Source: Carettochelys insculpta
Lineage: Eukaryota; Chordata; Testudines; Carettochelyidae
Assembly: GCF_033958435.1 (NCBI RefSeq)
Contig: NC_134138.1
Location: forward strand, 177,800,798-177,864,797
Direction of reading: 5' to 3'
Length of the DNA: 64,000 nucleotides
Part shown: piece after piece, positions 37,676 through 49,129 of the stretch
Layout of the letters: every line of letters starts with the position of its first letter
How positions within the stretch are numbered: position 1 is the stretch's first letter
Made by a program: the position numbers and the translations under genes
The notes under the pieces: generated by a model
What the model was told of the DNA's origin: nothing
The model's database searches: none
The model's input: only the letters and a program-made list of their open reading frames with translations

Positions 37676-38175
37676 TCGTCTTTTCTTCTTTTGATACATA
37701 CCGCTGATAATGGGCCATTTCCACCTTGCTGAATAGACCTTGTCAGCTCTGGCCCTCCCTTTTACTGGGAACCCACTCTTTAAATACCCCCCTGGAACCT
37801 CCCCTGCAACTCATGCATCTGATGGAGCAGGTCTTTGCCTACTAAAGCTTATGCTCCAAAATATCTGTTAGTCTATAAGGTGCCACAGGACTTCTTGTTT
37901 TTCTGTCAGTTCATTGGATCATTTGAGGACAAAGGAAAGTCTCACCTCAAGTAAATTCTCTGAAAAAGAGAGCAGTACTTGCAATAACTAAGCATTATTC
38001 ACAATGTTTCTAGTGGGTAAAGATAAAATGAGAGTATGGAGAAGATAAAGAAAGTACTTATTAAGAAAAGTTAGTTTTAAGAGAGTGATGTTGAATCAAT
38101 ATTAAAATAAAAACTGAAATAGATTTCAGAAATGTGGTAAAAATGTTCCTTTTGGAGAATTATGTCCCAAACTTT

Positions 38176-38553
38176 GGCCATGTCTAGACTAGGAAGTTCT
38201 TTTGGAACAACAGGACCTCTTTTGAAAGAACACATGTAGCATCCACACACAAAGTGCACTCTTTTGATATGAAGTCAAAAGAATGCAGGTCTTCTTCCGG
38301 AAGCCCTCTTCCACTCTCTGATCAGGAAAAGCACCACCTTTCAAAAACTTCTTTCACAAAAAGTGTGTATAGCTGCTCTAGGGGCCCTTTTTTCAAAAGA
38401 GAATTCCTCATGGTGCCAGATCTTTTGATTCCTGGCCTCTTCTTTTGAAAGAGCAGAGGCTGCATGGACACTCTCTATTGAAAGAGTGGATTGATCACAT
38501 TTTTGTGTGTGGACATGGTCTTTCAAAAGAAGATCTTCCGTGTAGAAATGGCC
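38176..38553. mobile_element. MITE with ggccatgtctagac ends
   Basis: The ends ggccatgtctagac and gtgtagaaatggcc are inverted and flanked by ttt on each side (38173-38175, 38554-38556). The interior is rich in 'cttttgaaag' motifs in both orientations. 378 bp, non-coding, same 3-bp duplication class as its neighbours. Confidence 0.7.
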
Positions 38554-38556
38554 TTT

Positions 38557-39885
38557 GTGTGAGGGGAGACGAAGAACAGGTCACGTATTCATAAACTGAC
38601 CTGGCTTCTAACATTTTTATCGACACACCTAAACTAAATACAAAAGTAGAAAATTATGGGATATCTTGCCATAGGTCTGAGAATAAGGACAAGAGTGATG
38701 AGCTTGCACACTCAGGAATTATAGACTAAGTACATGGATGGAGGAGAGATGGGGATATGACAAGTGTCAGAGCCCTTTAATGATGGAAGTACTAGTGCAA
38801 CCATAATAAGTTCACAGAGTATTAAAACATCCCCCAGTTTTCTAGATCAAGTTTAAAAAAATTCTGTATTCCAAAAAAATACCAGACAGGCCTTAGTATG
38901 CCTCATGGTACACAAAATAGTCCTGGAATTTTAACTTTAGATCAAAATGTTTAAAAAAATTGTTAAAAAGTATATAAATCTCAATCAAATACATGCTAGG
39001 TATTCTATAGGCCCAATGGAACAATTTGTAGAATTGTGCCTGTAAAGAATATATGAAATCTATCTTGCATCTGTACAGGACTTCTTGCTCCTGGTACTGT
39101 GGTGAATGATGTGAGCACATATTGTGGTCAGTTAACAAGGTTATCTATATTCCTGCCCACACAAGTTTAAAATATAACTTTGTTAGTTTATGAAACAAGA
39201 GCATCTAGATTATCTGGCTGCCCTAAATGAATGTAAAAAACAATTGCACCTTCTTCATACTCTTTTAATAGCAAAGGCGAGCGGTGGAATATTTTATGTA
39301 GTGATAAACCATTCATCTTCTACAAGACTCTACAGGGAGGATGTCCAAAGGTGTGATTGTTCACAATAACAGTGATCAATCTTGCATCATAAAGATTTAC
39401 AAGGATAGTGCATAAAGGGTTGACTGCTTGTATAATAAATGTAAATTACAATAAGCTATTCAGTGTAATAGATATTCAGATTGGCATTTCAATACAGTAT
39501 ATTTATACAATACTATTAAACAGCAAAACCTGTGCAAAAAGTCAGTAAACAGTAAGTTAGACACCTCCAAAAGTAGCATGTGAATCACACCTTTGAAAAA
39601 AATTACTTAGCTACTAAAATACTATGAAACAGGTGCAATTCTTCTTTACTTTCATTTAGAACAGACCAATAATCCAGGTGTTCTTGTTTCATACACATAC
39701 AAAGTTGTATTTTTCATTTGTGAGGCCAGGGCTCATAAAAATCTTGCATAACCTTGTTTAATGACCACAAATATACGCATGTCATCTGCTAGTCTATCTG
39801 AACTATGCATTTCATTGAAATCGCTGTTGTCTCATGAGCTCCAGGGTTCCCACAACATTTTAAGGGACTGCTTCCAGGTACTAAT
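38557..39885. other. Unique AT-rich intron
   Basis: No gene or repeat recognised. Confidence 0.5.
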
Positions 39886-39889
39886 GTGA

Positions 39890-40084
39890 AGTCCTGGGCA
39901 TCTTAACTAACAAATTTATTTGGGAATAAGCTCTTCTGGGCTGGAACATACTTCATCAGATGTGTCTGACAAAGTGTGTTTTAGCCCACAAAAACTCATG
40001 CCCAAATACATTGATTAGACTTTAAGATGCCACAGGACTCCTCATTGTTTTTGCTGAAACAGATTAAAATGGCTGCCCTGCTGA
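39890..40084. mobile_element. Small foldback Penelope-like element
   Basis: The left arm 'gtcctgggcatcttaacta' and right arm 'gatgccacaggactcctca' are inverted versions of the same conserved end. The centre is 'acttcatcagatgtgtctga'. It ends with a worn 'aaatggctgccctgctgaaa'. No coding sequence. Confidence 0.65.
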
Positions 40085-40680
40085 AAACTAGGCTCTAATG
40101 TGGTATTTATTCTCTGTTCTACCTGTCTGACAGTTTGGTGGTCCCTTCAGAGGTTCTTCTGAAGCTATGTCTACACTATAAGATAAATTCAACGTCTAAT
40201 AAATTTGATTTCTTAACCTCGTTCTTATGAATTTGAATTTGTGTCCACAAATCTTCTGGAAATTCGACCCTCTGTTGCTCCGTGTCAAGTTTCTGTGTTC
40301 CCATTGCCTTATTCAAGTTTGACTGCATGAGCAATGCATCGTGGGCACCTATCGCACACTTCCTTAGCCTCAGTTGCTTGTGGGTGTTTGATGTCACTAT
40401 CACAGAATGCAAAGCACTGTACCAGAATTCAGAGCACCAGTAATTGTGTGAAAATGAACAGAAGATCACACCGTTTTCTCCAGCACAGTGCTAACGCAAG
40501 CATGGATCCTCAGATGTTTCAAGTTGCTGCACACACCACTTGGGCAAACTCCTGGACTGTCTTGCATTTTTTTTGTCAATTAAAAAGTGAGATAATAATG
40601 ATGGTGATGATGATGAAGGTTTTGAAGAGGAAATTTTTCTACTGTGGTCCAAGAACTCACAAATGCTGGCTGCCCTGAAC

Positions 40681-41742
40681 ACATTGCTGACAGTAGAGTA
40701 GCAGTTTTGGACTAGTGATACCAGCACACACTGGCGCGACTGCATCGTTTTGGAGCCCTGGGATGGCCAACAGTGGATGCAGAACTTTTGCATGTGTAAG
40801 TCGACATTTATGGAACTTTGAGATTTGCTTATGCCCACCCTGAAGCGCAAGGACACAAGAATGAGACCAGCTTTAGCGGTTCACAAGTGAGTGGCAATCA
40901 CTCTGTGGAAGTTTGCAATGCCCAGCAGTTGCCGGTCAGTGGCAAATCAATTTGTGGTGGGTAGATCTACAGTGTGCGTCATGGTGATGCAGGTAGCCAA
41001 TCCAATCTATCAGTGTCTCCTCAGGAAGACTGTCACCCTGGGAGATTTACAGGCCACAGTGGATGGCTTTACTGGCCAGGGGTTGCCTAACCTTGGTGGG
41101 GCCATAGATGACATGCACACCCCCGTCATGGCGCCAGAGCACCTGGCCTTGGAGTATATAAACAGAAAGGGGTACATCTCCATGGTTTTGCAGGCATTGG
41201 TAGATCACAAAGGTCGTTTCACCAACAGCAGCATGGGATGGATGGGGAAAGTTCATGACATGCACATTTTCAGAAATTCTGGGCTGCATAAAAAGCTCAT
41301 GAATGGAACTTCTTTCCCAGACTGGAAAATCAAGACTGGTGACATGGAGATGTCTATTGCAATATTGGGCATCCCTGCTTATCCTCTGCTCCCTTGCCTT
41401 ATGAAACCTTGCACAGCACCCCTGGACTGCAGCAAGGAAAACTTCAGTCAAAGACTCTGCAAGTGCAGAATGGGGATTGAATGTGCTTCTGGCCATTTAA
41501 AAATGAGGTTCGGATGCCAATTGACCCATTTGGACCTTTATTAAACTAATGTCCCCACCATGATTACAGTGTGCATTATTTTGCACAATGTGTGAATCCA
41601 GGTGGACTAATTTCCTGAATGCCTGGAATACTGATGCTGAGGCCATGGGCAGGGCTTACTCACAGCTGCCTACAAAACTATTCACCAATAACCATGTGGA
41701 GGCAGCAGCAATCAGGGACACTTTAAGACAGCTTCATGAATA
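40681..41742 (+). pseudogene. Harbinger (HARBI1-like) DDE transposase pseudogene
   Basis: Cuts and pastes Harbinger-type elements through a DDE nuclease. One frame reads through homologous sequence from about 40681, with stops at 40699, 40819 and 40888. The longest open part is 40891-41544 (217 codons, GTG first). Landmarks in that part: a helix-turn-helix-like SVANQFVVGRSTV (residues 16-28), GGAIDDMH with Asp73, YINRKGYISMVLQALVD (89-105), VHDMHIFRNS with Asp123, AYPLLPCLMKP, and CRMGIECASGHLKMRF with Glu197. The acidic residues sit where the family's catalytic ones lie, but the Asp usual before AYP is replaced by Ile. Beyond the stop at 41542 homology resumes (NVPTMITVCIILHN) and reaches about 41742 with frame breaks. 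Not functional as it stands. Confidence 0.85.
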
Positions 41743-42394
41743 ATCTGCCATGCACACGATAACAATGTATTTCCCTGTTGTAATAACAACCAACCCCAAT
41801 CACCACACTGATTTGTGCTCCCCACCAATAAATCAGACCGTGTCTTCCACGGAAAAAATGCTTTTACTTGGTGGTAGGGGAGTTAAGTTGCAAGCAGAAC
41901 AAGGGTTATTTTTCTAAAAAGATGGGCACTTGTGATATCAGCCCTCTCCACCCCTGCCTGGGTGCTTCTGCTGCAAGTCCTCTGCAGACATTGTCGTAGT
42001 GGCAGGCAGCTGTGCTATACACCCCCGCCTGGTTCTCCGCAATGATTTCTGCACCCTGCTTCTTGTGCATGCCAAAAAAATCACACTGAGCTCATAAGAA
42101 TGAATTTATTTTGGGGGAAGGAGAGGTTTAAGCAGCAGGGAGAAGAAGCATGGTCAAGGGTGGTGGAATAGCCTTTTGCAGTGGCCCTTGGAGGTAAAGC
42201 CCTTGGGCTACAGCGGCAGGCTGTCCTTGCCCTCTCTCCCCACGTTCAAGGACCACAGTGACACGGGGTGGACAACTTGTCTTCAGGAGTCCCCCAGTTA
42301 CTGTGTTGGGAGACCATCTGCAGCTCCAGCATGGAGCACAGGACGTCCATTTCATTGCTTACTGCTGTTATGAGCTTTGCGTCCTCGCTCTGAT

Positions 42395-44301
42395 TTGCCA
42401 CTTACTCTCTCTGGAAGTCAAGCATACTCTTCCACCACTGTGCTGTCTCACTTTCCTTGTCATTTGTTTGTGCTTCAAACTGCTCCATGTGCTGCAGGAT
42501 CAGATCCTGCCTGGATCGTTTGTATTTCCTCACCCAGTCTTCCATGCTGGGCATGAGATGGAAAGTGAAGGTCAAAACTGAGATACAATTCACAGTAAGA
42601 ACTTACCCATGGAATGAATGGGTCTCTGTCCCTACTCTCAGGGAAAGTTTCTTTTTGCAAGGCCACTTAAGTCTCATTAAGGATGGGATTCAGAGTGTGC
42701 ATTGCACAAGACATCATTTACCATCATTTATCCAGAATATTTTGTTGTGGACATGGTAAGCTGCTGTCCAGTATCTAGGGGAAGAGGGTTGTCCAAAGAA
42801 GAGAGAGCCATCCAGTTTCCTGGCGCAGGAGAAGTGGAACAAGGCCCACAGAACCTGGCAGCTGCATGGCAAGGAGGAAGTTTGGAGAAGGGCTCAATTC
42901 CAGCCACATGAACAGCTGGGTGTGAAGGGATTCCTGTACACTGGAAAAAAAAATATTGGCAGGGAGGGGAGGTTCCCAGCTGTCTGCCAGGCCAGGGTAA
43001 AAATGTTTATTGGCAGTCACCAGCATAGCCCTCATCAGGGAAAAAAGGCCAATGTAAAGGAGGGCAAACCCACCAGTGCGGCATATTTGGGTTTGCATAG
43101 CAGGGTCCACGGAGCCTGGCAGCTGTGTGGAAAGGGAGAAGGGTGGAGAGGGGTTCAATTCCTGTGGTGTGGCTGGCTGGATGTTGAGGGATTCCCCCTT
43201 TCCGTGAAAAAAAAGGGTGGGGAAGGGAAATGGGACGGGAGAAGGCCCGGAGAGCCTGCCAGCCACGCAGAGGGGAGGAGCTGGAGCTCGTGCCAGCCAC
43301 ATAGTGTGGCAATGCGCTCCAGGGAAATGTAAACAGGCAGGAAGCTTTGCAAAAAAATCCAGTCCAAATTCCCATGCTTCTTTAGGTTGCCGAAGAAGAT
43401 ATCACCTTCCTAACACTCACAGATAGTGAAAAAGAAGAGTTTCTCATCCCGTGTAACTAAAAGTCTGGAATATTTGTGGCCTCGTGACACCAGACCACTA
43501 TCAGGTTGTCTGGCATGGCAAGATGTGCTACCATGGAAGCCACAATAAGTTAGACCTGCCCAAAAATCCGGCGCAAAGGATACAAGATTAGGTCTTTGGG
43601 GAGATCTCCAGAAAGGATAAGTGCTCCATCTCTAGAAATACTAACATGCTGTTCTGAAGAGCACAGATCCATAGAAACCCTGAACTCACAGCCATACCTA
43701 TACCCACCCCCCAAACCACTTCTAGCATTCATTAAAAAATACTTATCAGAACAGCTTCATCCCAGGGGCTCGGGGACTTGTGTAGTGCAGACCAGTTTCA
43801 TATCTAGGGTGAAGAGATCCAGGCTGTCAGGAAGAACTTCCTCGGGCCCCTACTGGTGCCCCCACCCTCCTCTCCATTGGCCTCTTCCTCTGGGTCCTCC
43901 AGCTCCTTTCAGCTCACCCTAGACTCCAGACCAGGGCCGCCATGAAGAGTGGGCAACGTGGTGCGTTTCCCCCTGCCAAGAAGCACATGCAGCTGGTCAT
44001 AATAGCAGCAGGTCTGTGGAGATGACCCACACTGCCAGCTGGCTTCCCAGACTCTGCAGTAGGCCTGCCAGAGTCCTTTCCCCTTCACCCAGCATTTCCT
44101 AGAGTCCTGGGACTAACTTCTGGCAATCATCATCTGTGAAATCTTTTCATATATATTTGTGGTTCTCTTGGACACCCAAAGTCTGCTCTCCACTGATTCC
44201 TCTCTCCAAACTGCAAGATCCAGAATCTCCTGATGACTCCACGCTGGAGCTCTCTTGTGAGACTGAGAACTACTAGGCAGATCACTACCCTGAGTGCTCA
44301 T
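42395..44301 (-). pseudogene. Myb/SANT-like DNA-binding protein of the Harbinger element, pseudogene
   Basis: Second protein of PIF/Harbinger elements; it binds the transposon ends and helps bring transposase into the nucleus. From a Met at 44301 the minus strand gives RAPAWSHQEILDLAVWREES and NIYEKISQMMIARS, the trihelix Myb/SANT-like fold. After a stop at about 44113 the same frame continues with GLWQAYCRVWEA and CCYYDQLHVLLG. A later block (42593-42402) resembles the C-terminal part: DWVRKYKRSRQDLILQHMEQ. Between them about 1.2 kb includes GC-rich tandem units and may be an intron or insertion. Stops show decay. Confidence 0.75.
42848..43300. repeat. Tandem GC-rich units inside the Harbinger element
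   Basis: The phrases cacagaacctggcagctg (about 42848), cacggagcctggcagctg (about 43107) and ggagagcctgccagccac (about 43248) head diverged repeats. The first two units, about 260 bp each, also share 'ggctcaattcc'/'ggttcaattcc' and 'gagggattcc'-like blocks. They separate the two halves of the Myb/SANT-like pseudogene. Confidence 0.6.
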
Positions 44302-45124
44302 GATTGAAGGAGATGGATACTGATGTGATGGCTACCGATGCAGTGCAAAGCGATGCGATGGGTAAAAGACATTTTTCATTATGGGCATCCTTTATATTTC
44401 CAGGCCTGGGTGCTGAGGAATTCAAAATCAAATTCATGGGCTTCCTGTGACCTCCTTCCTGTGCATCTGGATAGCAGTGGAGAAGGAAATGGCCACACTG
44501 TGTAGCTTTGTGGGATATATACGGGACACTTCTGGAAGCTAATAAATTAGATTTTAAGACATGGCACTTCCACACTGGCCTTTACTCAAAATTTTAAATG
44601 ATGCTACACCCAGCAAGTTCCAACAATAGTATGATATCAATATTAGTGCTCCCTAATTCGAGCATATAGTATTTATGGTGAAGAAAGGGATGTTTTAATA
44701 TTGAGCGAACTGCCTTAATTTTGAGTTTATCTCATAGTGTAGACATAGCCTGATTTTCCAAAGGCAAATTCAGGTAAGTAAGCTCACTGGATATCTTCCC
44801 TGCCATTGGCCATTGATTGAACAAAGGTGTGATGAATACAAATTTAAGTCAGAGGTCTAAAACCAAACACTTCCGCTAAACGGTAGTTATTTATTCACAA
44901 AGGAAACGTAAATGCATAACACGCCCAAGCATGTTCTTTTTTCAGTATGCATTTTACCTTTACAGTTCTGAAATTCACATTTTTTCACTTCAGGAGGTTT
45001 CTGTCCTTTTTAAGATGAACTTTTAGATTAGTATAGCACTTTTGGACTTTGGTGCATATAGACATATTCTAAAATAGCTATTCAGGAATTTTCCTTAAGA
45101 GTTATTCTAGAATAGCTAACTTCA

Positions 45125-45205
45125 TAAATTATTTTGTTAGTCTTTAAAGTGCTACGTGACTGCTTTTTTTGTTTTGTTAAGATACAGAGTGACACGGCTC
45201 TTTTA
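45125..45205 (+). mobile_element. Penelope-like element end fragment
   Basis: 'ttgttagtctttaaagtgct' followed by 'agatacagagtgacacggct' is the sense-strand terminus of the Penelope-like family. No coding sequence. Just upstream (45055-45118) is a worn piece of a 'tctaaaatagctattc' MITE. Confidence 0.6.
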
Positions 45206-46479
45206 CTAAACTCCATGTATGTACATTCTTATTGCAGGATAAGACTTCCTGAATATGAAATTCATCAGGAGTACCCACCACACATTAAATTATTACCTAT
45301 CTTTGTCCAAATTAAACTTTCAACTTATTTAAGATCAGGTAGATATTTACCTAGTCAATACCCATTTTTAAAGCTTATTCCATTATGGTGTATACAGATT
45401 TCAGCATTAGCTTGAAACACACACTGAGCCGGCTGCAGATCACATGGAAAACACTATTTAATTCAAGTTATTTAATGCAAGATTGTTCACAGATAAAGTT
45501 CAGCTACCCATGATTTAAACATGGGAGTGGCTTCTGAATTTGCTGTATATATATCTGAGACCTTTTGTAATCATATTGGCCCTTTGTAAGTAGAGTTTTC
45601 TCTGAATAAATATGCCCTAGTTTTGCTGATTGATTATCTTCTAGAGATGGACAAGTTTCAGGTGCCTTTGATGAGTTTATGATCTGCCTGAAGACTTTGC
45701 TGTTGCTGCTGCTGACCACAAGGTTGTGTTACTCCATTTGCGTATTCTGACTGGGGCAGACAGTACTGCAGGTAATGGTTCCATTTTCTCCTGTCTGACA
45801 TATCTCCAATGTCCACTTTAAGCAATTATGCTGGTGCCCAATTGATCTTGCATGTGAGATTCTGCAAGGTGCTGTTATGTCATCCAAACTGTTCAAGGCA
45901 TATGTGAGGCTGCTGCGGTATACAGCAAGAAGAGGTGAGCACAATTACTGTCAAGAGTAAGGTGTGACTGTTGATATTAGGTGGGGCACAATTTAAAAGC
46001 TGAGGTGAGGAGCATGTGACCACCCCACAGCTTGTCTCTGGATCTAGAATAGAGATTTTCAAAGGGTGGGAAGTGCAGAGGACATTCTGAATGACGACCT
46101 GTGACACCAGCTGGCTTGGACTGGCTATGCCAGATCACATGGCTCACAGAGGATCCCGACAGCCTGACTCACCTCAGTAGGCCATCCATCCTGTCTGGGT
46201 TCATGGGGAACCCAATCAAAAATGTAACTCAAATGGGCTGAGGCGTCAGCTCAAAATATTTGAATTCCCCCAATCTAGATGGGCTGAATGGCCCAGTGAG
46301 GTGCATCAGGAGGTAGAGGTGGCAGTCGCTCCCCAAACCCTGCCACACAAACCTGGCCAAAGCAAAGTTGATGCTAAATGCAAGGCAGAAATCTGCAGGG
46401 GCATGTGATCCTATCCTCCCACCCATGAGCCACTTCTGAGTAGCACGGATATATAAAGAACCTGCCACTATGTATTTGT

Positions 46480-46640
46480 TATTGAGCACTGATGGTGCAG
46501 TGTTTGCTCTGCCAGCGTCTCATTAGAGTAAACTGGGTGAACCCCAATTCTGACAAGACATAAATAATGCTGGTTGGGAAGAGCATTTTAAGATCAGGAG
46601 CTTGATAGTGATGGTATCTTCCTCTGCCATTGACAAATTT
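46480..46640 (+). mobile_element. L2-like LINE reverse-transcriptase scrap
   Basis: The sequence from about 46528 translates as VNWVNPNSDKT, a stop, then IMLVGKSI, resembling the 'LNPDKTEVMLVG' motif downstream of the catalytic centre in L2-type reverse transcriptases. Only this motif and weak flanks remain. Confidence 0.45.
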
Positions 46641-47689
46641 TCCTAGTTTGTGTTAAAGTAATCCATGTTTTGGGGTATCCTTTCTGAACTCTTAAGGCAA
46701 ATGAACTCCCAAGTAGGCCCTAGTTGCTAAATGCAGGTTTTTCCACGTCTTCCAAAGTGAATCCAGTCACTTCAATCAGATGTGGACTTCTCCACTGTAC
46801 CCTATGTCTTTATGCCTTCTATAAGGCCGTGCTTGAAGCAAATTGCCAGTGTCTGAAGCAAGACCTTCAGTATCAGCTCAGTGACTGGGGTTTGGTTTCA
46901 TACATGGAGTCTCCCATGATGACAGACCTTATAACTTCTTTTCACAATTGGTGCCTGTTGTGAGCATAGCATTCCCCCCCAACTCTCCATGCCATTTATC
47001 CACCTCCTTGGGGTCTGCAGGAGAAAGTGATCCCAGGATGACCTGCTGATGGCCTGCCTGCAGACCATAATAAAGGGCATGGAGGAGGAGTGGGTAGAGC
47101 ACTGAGTGGACTGGGGGCACCACTGGCCTCCTGGAACCATGTGATGTACCAGCAGGACACCATGGTTAGCAATGGAACTCCTGGTCTTCTGCACGGAGCA
47201 GTCCACTGGCTACATCTCTGCGCCCCCATCCTTCCCTTTCCAGCCTCCACAGGGACTGCTAGGGCCACAGAAAATGGGGAAGTGGGACCTCCCTGGGCAG
47301 CCCCATCCCTGAGCCCCACCCCAGCATTTTAGGTTCCTGTCTCCTTCCCTCCCCTGTTGTATGTCTCCCCAGTAAACAACTGTTGTGATCCAGAACATGC
47401 TGTTTATTGTTTGTTCTTCAGGGGAAGGAGGATTGTGGCAAAGGGGAGGCAGAGGAAGGGAGGGGTCAGGGTGAAAGGCACACACAGGAAAGCAGGACCC
47501 TTTGTGAGGAGGCCCGGGGGACAGTCTCTGAAGTGGCCCTGCAGAAAAATGTCCTTCAAGGCTTCCCTAATGAGCACAGCCCCTGGATGTGTTCTGCATA
47601 GGGCACCAGTGTCTGGCTGCTCATAGACCATGAGCAGATGTTCTGCCTCAGCCCCTGCTGTGCTGGCAGAAGAGCCTCCCCCTTGCTTT

Positions 47690-48815
47690 CCCACAAGTTC
47701 TGGAGCACACAATAGGCTATCACCACAAAGAGGATGTTGTGCTCACTGAGGTCCAGGCAGAAGGGGAGACGTCAGAACCTCCCTTTGAGATGGCTGAATG
47801 TACATTCCACTACCATTTGGCACCTGCTCAGCCTGGCACTAAAGTCCTCCTAGCTGGGGTCCAGGCTGCCCATGTAGAGCTTCATGAGCCAGGGGTCACA
47901 GAGTAGGCCACTTTGCCCAGAAAGATGATGGGCATGACCACCTTTCTGATGATGGTGTGGTCAGGGAAGAAGGTACTGGCATGCATTTTCTGGAAGAGGC
48001 AGGAGTCCTGTAAGATGCATGCATCATGAGCCTTTTGTCAGCCGTCTCACACTGATGTCCGTGAAGGGGGCACTGTGGTCCATGAAGGCCTGCAGCACCA
48101 TGGAGAAGTAGCCCTTGTGGTTGACATAGTCCACGGCCTCGGGGGAAGGGCCAGGATGGGGATGTACTTTCTGTCTAGGGCCTTCTCTGAAGTTGAGGAA
48201 GCCCATGGCAACCAAGCAATCCATTATGGCTTCCACATTTCCCAGAGTGACGACTATGTGCAGCAGCACCTGGTTGATTGTGTGGATGACCTACAAGATC
48301 AAGACCCTGATGGTGGATTTCCCCACACTGAGCTGGATCCCAGTGGAATGGTAGCTTTCTGGAATGGTGAGCTTTTACAGGGTGATGGCAACACACTGTT
48401 GTACAGGCATGGTGGGTCTTATATGTGTGTCCTGTTGCCTAAGGGCAGGGATGAGCCATTTGTTGAACTCCTGGAAGGCAGCCATCTTCATGCTGAAGTT
48501 TCATGGCCACTGCTGATTGTCCCATCCCTGAAGGATGACACGGTCCCACCAGTTGGAACTGGTGTCATGCCACAAGAAGTAGTGCTTCACAGTGTGCAGT
48601 GGATTGACGGTGCCATGCAGCAAAAGGATTTCCAGGACCTGGGAGCCAGGGGAGGCTGGTCCTTTTCATTGTCCCACTGGAGCAACATGCGGGCAGCTTA
48701 GGGGACGTGTGCCATGAGATGCAGCATGAAGCCTGAAAACCTAGCAGTGGTTTGCAGCTGCTCCAGCTCCATGCTGTGACATCCACAAGAGCAACCAGAG
48801 CACAAGGCTGCACAT
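47690..48815 (-). pseudogene. Second Harbinger transposase pseudogene, older copy
   Basis: On the minus strand, 48269-48024 encodes AVDYVNHKGYFSMVLQAFMD, aligned with the same block of the 41-kb copy, and GNVEAIMDCLVAMGF before it. Further down, about 47850-47700 reads LSRCQMVVECTFSHLKGRF (third acidic residue region) and then LDLSEHNILFVVIAYCVL. Several frame changes separate the blocks. The GAID aspartate region is not preserved. A long open frame on the opposite strand (48075-48701) is only its antisense. Element ends could not be defined; worn 'gtgtggacatgctattttgg' sequence at 48980-49110 may be one end. Confidence 0.75.
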
Positions 48816-49129
48816 GCCCAGTACATCCCCTTTATGTCCTGGGCGGTGGGAGGCAGTGGTGGCGTGACTTGTGAGATGCCCATTCAGAGCAACTTCCCTG
48901 ACCAAGCACCTCCAGAAAGTACCCAAACTCATGCCCTACCCCAAAGGCTGCTGGGCACTCTAATTTGAAATAGGCCCTTTTGTGTGTGGACATGCTATTT
49001 TGGAAAAAGTTTTGCTTATTGTGGGCTCCCCTGTGGTATGGACATATTATTTTGGAATAATAATTCTGGAAGAAGGCATTCCAGAATAACTCTGTACCTT
49101 TAAGCGAGGGGGAATTTTGCTGTCTGGCT

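Larger units (their letters stand above)
36629..37903. mobile_element. Foldback Penelope-like element (1.3 kb)
   Basis: Two copies of the 3' part of a Penelope-like retroelement are arranged head to head. The left arm (36629-about 37270) reads on the minus strand and the right arm (about 37284-37903) on the plus strand, around a loop near 37271-37283. Each arm carries a GIY-YIG nuclease remnant, the C-terminal peptide region, and the conserved end ('gcataagctttc', 'ccttatagactaacag'). A short duplicate tgtcag lies on both sides (36623-36628, 37904-37909). The right arm lacks the final 'acacggctacc' end present on the left. Confidence 0.8.
40163..44750. mobile_element. PIF/Harbinger DNA transposon, near full length, decayed
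   Basis: Inverted ends agctatgtctacactat (40163) and, reversed, ggctatgtctacactat (ending 44750) continue matching for about 30 bp inward with few differences. Flanks are tga at 40160-40162 and 44751-44753. Inside are a transposase pseudogene on plus (about 40681-41742) and a Myb/SANT-like pseudogene on minus (42395-44301), facing each other: the usual two-gene set of this superfamily. Length 4.59 kb. It could have mobilised the short elements that share its ends. Confidence 0.85.

Noticed and set aside
42775..43375. Overlapping frames of 100-175 codons on both strands
   Set aside because: They lie in tandem GC-rich units inside the Harbinger element and do not match its proteins.
48075..48701. 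A 208-codon plus-strand open frame
   Set aside because: It is the antisense of the second Harbinger transposase; the minus strand carries the recognisable blocks.
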